Positions 44,967-52,854 of a stretch of 64,000 nt of DNA are shown piece by piece (position 1 is the stretch's first letter; each line of letters begins with the position of its first letter). The notes beneath the pieces were generated by a model. That model saw only the letters and a list, made by a program, of their open reading frames with translations. It was not told the DNA's origin and ran no database searches. Both the position numbers and the translations under genes were made by a program. This stretch comes from Corynebacterium pseudopelargi (GTDB lineage Bacteria; Actinomycetota; Actinomycetes; Mycobacteriales; Mycobacteriaceae): NCBI RefSeq assembly GCF_003814005.1, contig NZ_CP033898.1:1-64000 (forward strand). The letters are read 5' to 3'.

Positions 44967-45220
44967 TGGCCCGCGTGAATAATTCCACCGAGTTGCTTGA
45001 GGCGCTGCTCGCTGGTGATACCCCGGCGTTTCACCCGAATACCGGCAAGCCTTTCGACGAAGAACAGCGCCTCTCACCATCGGCCCGTGCTGGATTTGAG
45101 GCCCCTCGCTTCTGCCAGCTTTGTGGCCGCCGCATGGTGGTGCAGGTGCGCCCCGATGGCTGGGAAGCGCAGTGTTCACGCCACGGCAGCGTTGATTCGG
45201 TGTACCTAGGCAAGCGTTAA
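44966..45220 (+). CDS. bsaP: Biotin synthase auxiliary protein BsaP
   Basis: The 84-residue soluble protein has FCQLCGRRM (Cys50, Cys53) and Cys70 in EAQCSRHG, likely metal- or cluster-binding. Actinobacteria commonly have such a gene right after bioB, and BsaP is described as an iron-sulphur helper needed by this class of biotin synthase. Its ATG shares a base with the bioB stop (TAATG), which suggests stoichiometric translation. The name is by synteny and Cys pattern. Confidence 0.85.
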   Translation: MARVNNSTELLEALLAGDTPAFHPNTGKPFDEEQRLSPSARAGFEAPRFCQLCGRRMVVQVRPDGWEAQCSRHGSVDSVYLGKR

Positions 45221-45244
45221 AACCTTCAAGCCTCAAAGCACATC

Positions 45245-45280
45245 CATCGCGGTTCCTAGGGATTAGGAGCCGCGATGTTT
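45245..45280 (+). terminator. bioB-bsaP terminator
   Basis: CATCGCGGTTCCTA (45245-45258) and TAGGAGCCGCGATG (45264-45277) form a 14-bp stem with one G-T pair, followed by TTT. The end of this hairpin overlaps the parS-like site. Confidence 0.75.
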
Positions 45281-45291
45281 CACGTGGAACC
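45276..45291. other. parS-like ParB-binding site
   Basis: TGTTTCACGTGGAACC differs from the widespread consensus TGTTTCACGTGAAACA at two of 16 bases, and the core GTTTCACGTGGAAC is nearly symmetric. In relatives, parS sites cluster near the origin and nucleate ParB for segregation. The location, 45 kb from dnaA, is appropriate. I see no second good copy in the window. Confidence 0.75.
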
Positions 45292-45422
45292 TCCCACTTG
45301 GCCGCCAAAGCACAAACGAATACCCCTTAGTGCAAATGACAGCAGTGTGCACTAAGGGGTATTGATGAAAAAACCTCACTGCCTTGGCACATCGGCACTA
45401 TTGCTCATATAAGGTGGCAACC

Positions 45423-46835
45423 ATGAAACTTTCACGCGCAATCCTCGCAGCGGCGGCGACCCTCACCCTGGCTGCCTGCAGCAATGGTGCTAGCCCGGAC
45501 AATGACAACGCCGTGGACTTCAAAGAAACCGAGCGCGTAGCAAGCGCCGACGGCACGCAAGCATCTGCCAAACTCTTTGATAAGAGCAAGAAGGTCTATG
45601 TTGCTGGCGATAGCCTTCCGGAGCAGTGGGCAGCAGCAAAGAAGGCAGTAGAAGAAGGCGTGCCCATGCTGCAGGGCGACTCCGATGAGGTGAAAAAGGA
45701 GATCGAGCGCCTCGGTGCCGAAGCCGAGCATGTCGATGCCGAGAAGGCTAAGCAAGAAGCTCCCGAAGATCTGAGCAAAGACAATATTGTGCAAAAGATC
45801 GTCGAGCTCAAGCCCAAGAAGGAACGCGAAGGCGAGCCGATTCTGATTAACTCCACCACCTCGGTGGCGTCGGCTGCCACAGCGCGTGCCATCGGTGCGC
45901 CCATCAACCTGCTCATGGGCAGCGATCCCCGCGAATCCGAATTGGTTATGGAAAACCCCGATACCGATGTGCTTGCCATCGGCCAGGGTTTCGTAGAAGA
46001 AGATGACTTCGATACCCGCCTAGAGCTGGCCAATAATGGTGAGCTTCCCGGCGGAGGCGGCCTGGTCTTTCCTGGGCGCCGCATGATCGCCCTCTACGGG
46101 CACCCCTCCGGCGGAGCACTCGGTGTGATGGGTGAATACAAACCAGACGATGCCGTAGAGCACGCCAAGGAACTGGTTGCCCAATACCAGCCCATGGAAT
46201 CGCAGCCGGTGATCCCCGCCTTTGAGATCATTGCCACCGTGGCAGCCGCCGAACCAGGCCCCGATGGGGATTACTCCAATGAGGCCGACCCAGAAGAGCT
46301 CATTCCCTACATCGACGCCATCACCGAGGCCGGCGGCTACGCCGTGTTGGACCTGCAATCGGGCCAATCGGACTTCTTAAAGCAAGCCAAGCTCTATGAG
46401 GACCTGCTCAAGCGCCCAAATGTCGGCCTTGCACTTGATCCCGAGTGGCGCATTAACCCAGGCGAGGTGCCCATGCAGCGCGTGGGCAATGTGGAAGCAG
46501 AAGAGATTAACCAAACCTCCGAGTGGCTTGCCAACTTGGTGCGCGAGAATAATCTGCCCCAAAAGGCCTTGGTGCTGCACCAATTCCAGGTGCAGATGAT
46601 CCAAAACCGCGATGATCTCAACGTGAGCTACCCAGAATTGGCCTTTGTGCTGCATGCCGACGGCCACGGCACCCCTGAGCAGAAATTTGATACCTGGAAT
46701 GTGATCCGCCAGGATCTGCAGCCAGAGATCTTCATGGCATGGAAGAACTTCTACGACGAAGACCAGCCCATGTTCACCCCTGAACAGACCTATGAAGACG
46801 TCCAACCGCGCCCCTGGTTTGTCTCCTATCAATAA
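45423..46835 (+). CDS. Large secreted lipoprotein, function unknown
   Basis: The 470-residue precursor has signal peptide MKLSRAILAAAATLTLAAC with lipobox LAAC, an Asp/Glu/Lys-rich N-terminal part (about 20-145), a segment INSTTSVASAATARAIGAPINLL resembling one cell-wall-binding-repeat unit, and a C-terminal part (about 250-470) with acidic motifs (YAVLDLQSGQSDFLKQAKLYEDLL, LALDPEWRINPGEVP) suggesting a barrel-like hydrolase fold, though I cannot name a family. ATG 45423 has AAGGTGG upstream. It should be anchored outside the membrane. The function is open. Confidence 0.75.
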   Translation: MKLSRAILAAAATLTLAACSNGASPDNDNAVDFKETERVASADGTQASAKLFDKSKKVYVAGDSLPEQWAAAKKAVEEGVPMLQGDSDEVKKEIERLGAEAEHVDAEKAKQEAPEDLSKDNIVQKIVELKPKKEREGEPILINSTTSVASAATARAIGAPINLLMGSDPRESELVMENPDTDVLAIGQGFVEEDDFDTRLELANNGELPGGGGLVFPGRRMIALYGHPSGGALGVMGEYKPDDAVEHAKELVAQYQPMESQPVIPAFEIIATVAAAEPGPDGDYSNEADPEELIPYIDAITEAGGYAVLDLQSGQSDFLKQAKLYEDLLKRPNVGLALDPEWRINPGEVPMQRVGNVEAEEINQTSEWLANLVRENNLPQKALVLHQFQVQMIQNRDDLNVSYPELAFVLHADGHGTPEQKFDTWNVIRQDLQPEIFMAWKNFYDEDQPMFTPEQTYEDVQPRPWFVSYQ

Positions 46836-47349
46836 CCTCCGCCTAGCTTCGGAGTACCCCGGCTTCAGTGCCGCGAGCCTTCGCACTCCCTGTGGTGATC
46901 TGCTCATTGCAGCAGACGATCAGGGGGTGCGCTTTGTGCGTTTTGGCAGCGACTCACCCTTGGCCGCCTGTGTGCATGCGAACCCCTCTGCCACCACCGA
47001 GGCGCACCTGCAGGCAGCACTGCAGCAATTGAGGCAGTACTTCCAAGGCGAGCGCCAAGCATTCGATCTGCCCATCGCCATCGACCATGGCACGACGTTT
47101 CAGCGCAGCACCTGGCAGGCACTGCGCATGATCGAATACGGCAAGTACTGGACCTATGGCGAAGTAGCCACATATATTGGCAGGCCTCAAGCCACCCGAG
47201 CCATCGGTACTGCCTGCGGAGCCAACCCCGTTCCCATCCTTATTCCTTGCCACCGCGTGCTTCCTGCTCATGGGGGCATTGGTGGCTATGCCGGCGGTAG
47301 CAGATGGAAACAAGCCCTGCTAGAGCTAGAAGGGTTCAACTGCACTTAG
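46792..47349 (+). CDS. ogt: Methylated-DNA-protein-cysteine methyltransferase
   Basis: The 185-residue suicide repair protein transfers methyl from O6-methylguanine to its own Cys. The active site IPCHRVLPA lies near residue 150, and the DNA-binding region is TYGEVATYIGRPQATRAIG. The frame has no alternative good start, so ATG 46792 is used; it lies inside the last 44 bases of the lipoprotein gene in another frame, and the ribosome site is weak. The last four bases overlap the convergent thiD gene. Confidence 0.9.
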   Translation: MKTSNRAPGLSPINNLRLASEYPGFSAASLRTPCGDLLIAADDQGVRFVRFGSDSPLAACVHANPSATTEAHLQAALQQLRQYFQGERQAFDLPIAIDHGTTFQRSTWQALRMIEYGKYWTYGEVATYIGRPQATRAIGTACGANPVPILIPCHRVLPAHGGIGGYAGGSRWKQALLELEGFNCT

Positions 47350-48179
47350 TTGATCTGCAGGTGGTGGAAGTGATCCACCGGGCCATGGCCTTTGCCCACC
47401 TGAAGGGCATCGGCGGCCTTCAAGGCACCGTGTAACCACTGCGTTGCCCACTGCACCGCAGCCTCAAGGCTTTCACCTGCACCTAAGCGGGTAGCGATGG
47501 CAGAGGATAGAGAACACCCCGTGCCATGCGTATTGCGGGTATGCACCCGCTGATTTTCAATCACATGCACGCTGATGTCGCTGCCATCTTCTGAAGCCTT
47601 CAACACCGCATTCAAAGGCTCGCCCGAAAGGTGGCCACCTTTGACTAGCACGCTGCAGCCATAGCGTTGAAGCACCTGGCGGCCTTGCTCAATCGCACCT
47701 TCGAGGTCGCTTGCAGGTTCACTGTTGCTCAGTACCGCTAGCTCCGGGATATTGGGGGTAATCAGGCTGGCAAGGGGTAGTAGTTGGCGCAGGGCATCTT
47801 CGGCGGCGCTATCTAGGAGGCGGTGGCCGCTGGTGGATACCATCACCGGATCGAGTACGACGGGGCTGCTGGGCTGTTGCTGCAGCCAGGCGTGCACGCA
47901 GTTGATTACCTCGCTGGTGCCAAGCATGCCAATTTTGATGGCGTCGATCACCACATCATCGCTAATGGCCTCAAGCTGAGATTGCACCACCTTGATAGGA
48001 GGGTAAAACACATCGATCACGCCGAGCGTATTTTGGCTCACGATGGAGGTGATCACCGACATGGCGTAGCCGCCAGCAGCGCTGATGGCTTTGATATCGG
48101 CTTGGGCACCGGCGCCACCGGTGGGATCAGTGCCGGCTATGGATACAACGCGCGGTTTGAAGGCAGATCCGGTACTCAT
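47346..48179 (-). CDS. thiD: Hydroxymethylpyrimidine (phosphate) kinase ThiD
   Basis: ThiD phosphorylates HMP and HMP-P for thiamine synthesis. The 277-residue ribokinase-fold protein has the opening VVSIAGTDPTGGAGAQADIKA, VVLDPVMVSTSG and the anion-hole/ATP region RNTHGTGCSLSSAIA. There is no fused ThiE or second domain. ATG 48179 gives MSTGSAFKPR; an upstream in-frame ATG at 48224 overlaps the VIT gene and is less likely. It lies 11 kb from the main thi cluster at 59.5-64 kb, without a TPP riboswitch. Confidence 0.92.
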   Translation of the reverse strand: MSTGSAFKPRVVSIAGTDPTGGAGAQADIKAISAAGGYAMSVITSIVSQNTLGVIDVFYPPIKVVQSQLEAISDDVVIDAIKIGMLGTSEVINCVHAWLQQQPSSPVVLDPVMVSTSGHRLLDSAAEDALRQLLPLASLITPNIPELAVLSNSEPASDLEGAIEQGRQVLQRYGCSVLVKGGHLSGEPLNAVLKASEDGSDISVHVIENQRVHTRNTHGTGCSLSSAIATRLGAGESLEAAVQWATQWLHGALKAADALQVGKGHGPVDHFHHLQIN

Positions 48180-48189
48180 GGCCTTAAGG

Positions 48190-48903
48190 TTAGGCTGCGG
48201 CTCCAAAAAGTGCACCGGCACCATAGGTAAGCGCTAAACCTGCCATACCCCCAATACCCAAACGTAGGCAGGAACGAAGCGGGGAGGTTTGGGCCAATTT
48301 GGCGGATACAAAACCAGTAATAAGCAGCGCCAACATCGTAACTATCGCCACCGCCAGGGCTGGTTGCGGGGCAAGCCAAGCAGCAAGAAGCGGCAAGAGC
48401 GCACCGAGGATAAATGCGGTGGCGGAAGAAAAGGCCGCGTGCAGTGGATTGGTTAAGTCTTCAGAATCAATGCCTAGTTCTAAGCGAAGGTGTGCGCGGA
48501 TGGGATCCCCGCCGCTAATTTCCCTCGCTGCTTGATCCGCCGTGGCCTGGCTAATGCCATAGGTGGTGAGGATTTGTGCCATTTCTGCACATTCTGCCTC
48601 TGGTAGTTCTGCGAGCTCGCGGCGTTCTTTGGCAATCAGCATCGTTTCGGAGTCGTGTTGGGCAGAGACAGAAACATATTCTCCAAGCGCCATCGACACC
48701 GCACCGGCCACGGTAGAGGCAATACCGGCTGAAAAGATGGCTGTGTTGCTGCTACCTGCGGCAATCACGCCCAGCAGCAGGGCTGCAACAGAGACGATGC
48801 CATCATTGGCGCCAAGGACACCGGCACGAAGCCAGTTCAGTTTGGCATTGAGATTGCCATTGTGTGGCTCGTGGTGGTCTAAGACGGCCTCGGAGATACC
48901 CAT
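48190..48903 (-). CDS. VIT1/CCC1-family iron/manganese transporter
   Basis: The 237-residue membrane protein has an N-terminal HEPHNGNLNAKLNWLRAGVLGANDGIVSVAALLLGV motif region (shown here in part: WLRAGVLGANDGIVS) characteristic of VIT/CCC1, with metal-binding acidic residues in GEYVSVSAQHDSE and a long cytosolic helix, and five hydrophobic segments. It exports or stores Fe2+/Mn2+. Start ATG 48903. It is ten bases upstream of thiD, perhaps in one transcript. Confidence 0.85.
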   Translation of the reverse strand: MGISEAVLDHHEPHNGNLNAKLNWLRAGVLGANDGIVSVAALLLGVIAAGSSNTAIFSAGIASTVAGAVSMALGEYVSVSAQHDSETMLIAKERRELAELPEAECAEMAQILTTYGISQATADQAAREISGGDPIRAHLRLELGIDSEDLTNPLHAAFSSATAFILGALLPLLAAWLAPQPALAVAIVTMLALLITGFVSAKLAQTSPLRSCLRLGIGGMAGLALTYGAGALFGAAA

Positions 48904-49008
48904 GGCTGTGCTCCTTTGACAATGGTGTGTTTTGAGCCATAGTCACATGAGCTTGTATTGCCCGCAAGCAATCCGAAGCAACCCTTAGTAATGCAAGGCT
49001 GTACTGCG

Positions 49009-49803
49009 TTAGTGCTGGTGGTGGCCACGCCAGGGGGTGTGCTCCAGCCGGCGGATCTCCGCGTGCACCAATTGCCGAGCGCGAGGATCATAGGGCAGAT
49101 CCTCGTGGAGCACCATTGCATTGCGATCAACTTGTTGGAGATAAATATTTCGCGCCCCATCGAGGAATCCAGATTCCACGGGCTGAATAACGCTATCGGT
49201 GCGCGTGGCAATGCAGCTATAGTGCACCCCCTCTAAAGTTTCGCCCTTGGCGTTTAACGCATTGATCAACTCGGAGTCTTTGAGCATCTGAAAACCCGAT
49301 TGACCAAAAAAGCCACTGATCAGCGAGTCCATGACCTCGCTGCCGCGCTTAGTTTTACTCAAAGGATTCATCACACCGCCATGCAAAGTTCCGTGGTGCG
49401 GTACGGCCAAAGAGATGAGGTGGTGGGTATGTTTGGCACCACCCATGTGGTGCATCCAGTAGCGGGCGATGATGCCTCCTTGGGAATGCCCAACCAGAAT
49501 CACCTTCTTTGCCTCACACACTTGCAGCACGGCATGGATATAGGCGCCCACCTGCTCAGCTGATTCTTCTACTAAGACGGTGGAACGAAAACCAAAATCC
49601 GGGGCGAATACGGCATAGCCTTCCTCGCGGAGGTCTTGGCCAAGCTCCATCCAATCGCCCTTGGTTACCCCGGTGCCGTGGATTAACACAACAGGGTAGG
49701 GGTGCTTCTTGCTTGGGCGTGCCCGCCAGTCGTCTTCAAACAGGCCTCGCGCCGGCAGGCGCGCGGAGAGCGGCAAGGTGTGGTTCATAACTTCTTTGGG
49801 CAT
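49009..49803 (-). CDS. Alpha/beta-hydrolase, class 2 lipase-like
   Basis: The 264-residue protein has the oxyanion-strand motif VVLIHGTGVTKGDW, nucleophile elbow VGHSQGGIIARYW (Ser near 108), PHHGTLHGG typical of the lipase class 2 / EstA group, and a plausible His near the C-terminus. No signal peptide is obvious, unlike many secreted lipases. ATG 49803 has AGGAG six bases upstream. A 15-bp tandem repeat lies at 49864-49913 upstream of it. The substrate is unknown; a lipid ester is likely. Confidence 0.83.
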   Translation of the reverse strand: MPKEVMNHTLPLSARLPARGLFEDDWRARPSKKHPYPVVLIHGTGVTKGDWMELGQDLREEGYAVFAPDFGFRSTVLVEESAEQVGAYIHAVLQVCEAKKVILVGHSQGGIIARYWMHHMGGAKHTHHLISLAVPHHGTLHGGVMNPLSKTKRGSEVMDSLISGFFGQSGFQMLKDSELINALNAKGETLEGVHYSCIATRTDSVIQPVESGFLDGARNIYLQQVDRNAMVLHEDLPYDPRARQLVHAEIRRLEHTPWRGHHQH

Positions 49804-49863
49804 GCCTGCTCCTTATTCCACAACGCTTCAACGTTGCAGTAGTTCATGCTTGAGTCTTTGTTC

Positions 49864-49913
49864 TAGCCCGAAGCTTAGTAGCCCGAAGCTTAGTAGCCCG
49901 AGCTTAGTAGCCC
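49864..49913. repeat. 15-bp tandem repeat upstream of the lipase gene
   Basis: Units TAGCCCGAAGCTTAG at 49864-49878 and 49879-49893 are identical; 49894-49907 lacks one A, and a partial fourth follows. It is in the 204-bp divergent spacer (49804-50007) between the lipase and gamma-carbonic anhydrase genes. No other feature is visible there except the SD AAGGAGG of the latter. Confidence 0.9.
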
Positions 49914-50007
49914 ACGCGAATCGGCTGCTGCGGCTAACGTCGGATATAGCGTGCTGTGCGCCAAGCAGCGCGAGCACTTGATCCAGCACTGATGCAAGGA
50001 GGCACCC

Positions 50008-50562
50008 ATGCAAGGCCCGCTCATTCTCTCTATCAATGGCAAAACCCCGCGCATACACAAAGACGCCTATATTGCCCCTACGGCGACGATTATCGGCGAT
50101 GTGACCATTGAGGCCGATGCCTCGGTGTTTTATGGCTGCGTATTAAGGGCAGATATCAATAGCATTCACGTCGGCGCGCGCAGCAATATCCAAGATAATT
50201 CGGTGCTGCATGTCGATCGCGATGCCGCCTGCGTGTTAGGCGAGGACGTGACCGTTGGACACATGGCGTTGGTGCATGGTTCAACGGTGCACGATGGCAC
50301 CTTGGTGGGCATGAAATCGGCCTTGCTTTCGCGCAGCGTGATTGGGCAGGGAAGTTTGATTGCCGCTGGTGCGGTGGTGTTGGAAGGTCAAGAAATTCCA
50401 GAGCACAGCCTGGTTGCCGGTGTGCCCGGCAAGGTGCGTCGCGTACTTGAAGCCGAGCAGTATGAGGCCTTTATCCCTCACGCAGGCAGGTATGTCGACA
50501 TCTCTAAGCTGCATGCACGCTGCGAAGAAGGGCTCAGCTTGGAGGAAGTGCGCTTTTCTTAA
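50008..50562 (+). CDS. Gamma-class carbonic anhydrase-like protein
   Basis: The 184-residue protein is a left-handed beta-helix of hexapeptide repeats (APTATIIGDVTIEADASVFYG). The three metal-ligand histidines of the gamma class are present in SVLHVDRD and VGHMALVHG. It may hydrate CO2 or serve in a related acyl or scaffold role (YrdA/PaaY type). ATG 50008 has AAGGAGG upstream. The gene stands alone, divergent from the lipase. Confidence 0.87.
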   Translation: MQGPLILSINGKTPRIHKDAYIAPTATIIGDVTIEADASVFYGCVLRADINSIHVGARSNIQDNSVLHVDRDAACVLGEDVTVGHMALVHGSTVHDGTLVGMKSALLSRSVIGQGSLIAAGAVVLEGQEIPEHSLVAGVPGKVRRVLEAEQYEAFIPHAGRYVDISKLHARCEEGLSLEEVRFS

Positions 50563-50582
50563 GCCGGGGTTTAAGCCGGGAT

Positions 50583-51551
50583 CTAGGCCAGGCTCAGCGG
50601 GTCTTGCATCAGTCGTTCCATCGCCACTGCACGGGCTGCGGCCCTGGCATTATCCAGGTGCGCGGGAAAGACCCTGACGGATACTTCCTGTGGTGCTTCT
50701 TGGAGCAAGGTGCGGTGGAAGCGCCGGGCTTCGGTGGTGGATTCGAAGGTGTCGCCGGCTAAGACAACCGTGTGAGGTGCATGGGTTTTTACCAATTGAA
50801 TTGATGCATCCAGCAGGCTGGCCCGGTCGGCCACCTCGAGGGAGCGCACCTCTTTTTGGTCGATTAAGGCCGCGCCGATGGAATCATCGGAGTGCAGCAC
50901 CACCACGTTGCTGGGTTGATCGGGTTGCTGGCTTTGTAATTCTGCCCCGGCAATGGCCTGGATGGCGGTGCTGATGGAGACGGGGACGTCGAAAAGCTGG
51001 TGGGCGATGTCTTGCAGGGCAACGCTGCGCCAACCCAAGTTCGGCGCCTGCACATAGCCAAAGCGATTGATGGTGCCCGAGGTGGAAATGCCCACGCAGG
51101 CAAGGGGGAGTTTTGTTTCGCGCGCCACGTGCATGGCCGCCTCTGCGATGGTGTGCAGGAATTGTTCGGGGGTGTGCTTTGCGGCGGTGATGTGAACGAG
51201 CTGTTCTTTTAATGCGCTGCCGCGCAAAGAATAGGCGCCGATATAGGTGGCGTGGGTGCCGATGGCGATGCCGACCTGCACAAAGGGGCTAGGTGCGAGC
51301 ACGAGCGGGATTTTTGGCCGCCCTGGGCCTTGTACCACGGCCAGATCGGCGCGTTCGCGAACGAGGTTTGCATCCAGCAGTGCAGCAATCGCGCGGGTGA
51401 TGGTGGGTTGGGATTTGCCGGTGTAGGTGATGAGATCGCCGCGGGTAATTGGCTGGAAGTGCCGGATAAAGTGCAGGCAGGCCGCCGCGGGCAGGGTGGG
51501 TCGCACGAACTGTGGAGCAGGGGCTGAGCGTGCGAGGGTGTGCATGAGCAT
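50583..51551 (-). CDS. ROK-family transcriptional regulator
   Basis: The 322-residue protein has an N-terminal winged helix-turn-helix (TRGDLITYTGKSQPTITRAIAALLDANLV) followed by a ROK domain (VGIAIGTHATYIGAYSLRG). The sugar-kinase ATP motif is not recognisable and the Zn-binding CxCGxxGC motif of kinases is missing, so it is a regulator of the NagC/Mlc kind rather than a kinase. The effector and target genes are unknown. ATG 51551 or 51545. It stands alone between opposite neighbours. Confidence 0.83.
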   Translation of the reverse strand: MLMHTLARSAPAPQFVRPTLPAAACLHFIRHFQPITRGDLITYTGKSQPTITRAIAALLDANLVRERADLAVVQGPGRPKIPLVLAPSPFVQVGIAIGTHATYIGAYSLRGSALKEQLVHITAAKHTPEQFLHTIAEAAMHVARETKLPLACVGISTSGTINRFGYVQAPNLGWRSVALQDIAHQLFDVPVSISTAIQAIAGAELQSQQPDQPSNVVVLHSDDSIGAALIDQKEVRSLEVADRASLLDASIQLVKTHAPHTVVLAGDTFESTTEARRFHRTLLQEAPQEVSVRVFPAHLDNARAAARAVAMERLMQDPLSLA

Positions 51552-51744
51552 GGATTCTAGCGCCCGATAGACCGCTATGTCTAGTGACTATGCACCTGTT
51601 GGTTTATAGATGGAATATTGCCAGCGCAAGGCATAGACAAAGCGGTCTAATTGGGCATATTCGGCCAAGGCGTGCGGCGGGCAATCCGTCTTGTGGGCAA
51701 GGCGTGCGGCGGTCGTGCCTGCCGCTGCGCGCGAAGCTGAAAAG

Positions 51745-52644
51745 TTAGTCGGCCTTCTGCTTTTCGCGCTTTGAGTCCTGCTTATTCTTCTCGCGCTGCT
51801 TCTTGGCATTGGAGCCGCCCAGGGATCCACGGGCGCGCACAAAACGAATACCGGATACCAGCAACAGGCCACCTGCCATATTGCCCAGCGCAATCCACCA
51901 CACAAAGCCAAGCCAGGACTGGATAGAGATATCGCCGCCGGCAAACATGCCGCCAAAGATGTACAAGGTATCCAGCACCGAGTGCAGCATGCCGGTGCCG
52001 GCAAGCATGGAACCGCCGATCATCGAAGACAACACCTGCGGCATCGTCTCATCGGAATGCTGATGCATGCGCGTAACCAAGGTCAGCATCATGCCACCAA
52101 GGGCTGCCAATAAGAAGCCTGAGAGGCTCAAGCCCATCGAGGCGTAGTGTTCGCCTTCTTTAATAAAGTAATCCTGGCCGCCGGGGTAGGCCTTGACCAA
52201 AATCCACATGATGATCGCCGCGCCAATGATATTGCCCGCGGCAGTACCAGCCCAGAAACGCAACAGGCCAGTCACGGTAGCTTTCTTGGCCACCACCGCA
52301 GAAACGGGCACTAAGAAACCCTCGGTAAAAAGCTCAGAGTGCGCCAGCAACAAGATGACAAAGGCAATGGAAAAGGCGATGGAGCCAAGCAGCTCATTGC
52401 CGGTTTCTCGGACCACAATATATTTAGCCAAAAGGCCAATGCCGATTTCTAAACCACCCATGATGCCGGTGGTAATCAAAGCCGTAAACGGCCGGCGGAT
52501 ACGCGCCGTGCCTTCTTCTACCAGGCGCTCAGTGGCCTCGGATACCGGCGCTTCCTCCTGGGCCTGAAGTACCGAATCAAGGTGCGAGCCCTGGCTCTTC
52601 TTGGCGGCGCGGGCATCGTGGGAGCCCGAGTGATGTACGCTCAT
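51745..52644 (-). CDS. Formate/nitrite transporter-family channel
   Basis: The 299-residue membrane protein of the FNT family has six or seven helices and family motifs GGLEIGIGLLAKYIVVRETGN, HSELFTEGFLVPVSA, WAGTAAGNIIGA and GNMAGGLLLV. It should pass formate, nitrite or a related anion. The extended N-terminus (about 45 residues) and the Lys-rich tail (KKQREKNKQDSKREKQKAD) are less usual. ATG 52644 has AAAGGA upstream. A 12-bp tandem repeat lies at 52709-52791. Confidence 0.87.
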   Translation of the reverse strand: MSVHHSGSHDARAAKKSQGSHLDSVLQAQEEAPVSEATERLVEEGTARIRRPFTALITTGIMGGLEIGIGLLAKYIVVRETGNELLGSIAFSIAFVILLLAHSELFTEGFLVPVSAVVAKKATVTGLLRFWAGTAAGNIIGAAIIMWILVKAYPGGQDYFIKEGEHYASMGLSLSGFLLAALGGMMLTLVTRMHQHSDETMPQVLSSMIGGSMLAGTGMLHSVLDTLYIFGGMFAGGDISIQSWLGFVWWIALGNMAGGLLLVSGIRFVRARGSLGGSNAKKQREKNKQDSKREKQKAD

Positions 52645-52708
52645 GCGAAATCCTTTAAGTGCTTGTTGCGTGCGTGGTCTGCATATCATACGTGCCAGCG
52701 GGCTTAGA

Positions 52709-52791
52709 CCAAGTCGCGAACCAAGTCGCGAGCGAAGTGGCGAGCCAATGCGCGAGACAAGTCGCTAGCTAAGTCGCGAACCAAGTTGGCC
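52709..52791. repeat. 12-bp tandem repeat upstream of the FNT gene
   Basis: Six full units of the form CCAAGTCGCGAA or CCAAGTCGCGAG (52709-52720 to 52769-52780) and a partial seventh follow one another without a gap. Unit starts differ by a few bases. The array fills much of the 210-bp divergent spacer between the FNT gene and the GNAT-LOG gene. Confidence 0.92.
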
Positions 52792-52854
52792 TAAAAAGCG
52801 GCGGTGGCTTTTCGTCTATGGTTGCAGCCTTCTTGGGCGTTACACTCAAAAGCC

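Noticed and set aside
48904..49008. Iron-box (DtxR-type) operator before the VIT-family gene
   Set aside because: I looked for a TTAGGTTAGCCTAACCTAA-like palindrome and found no good match.
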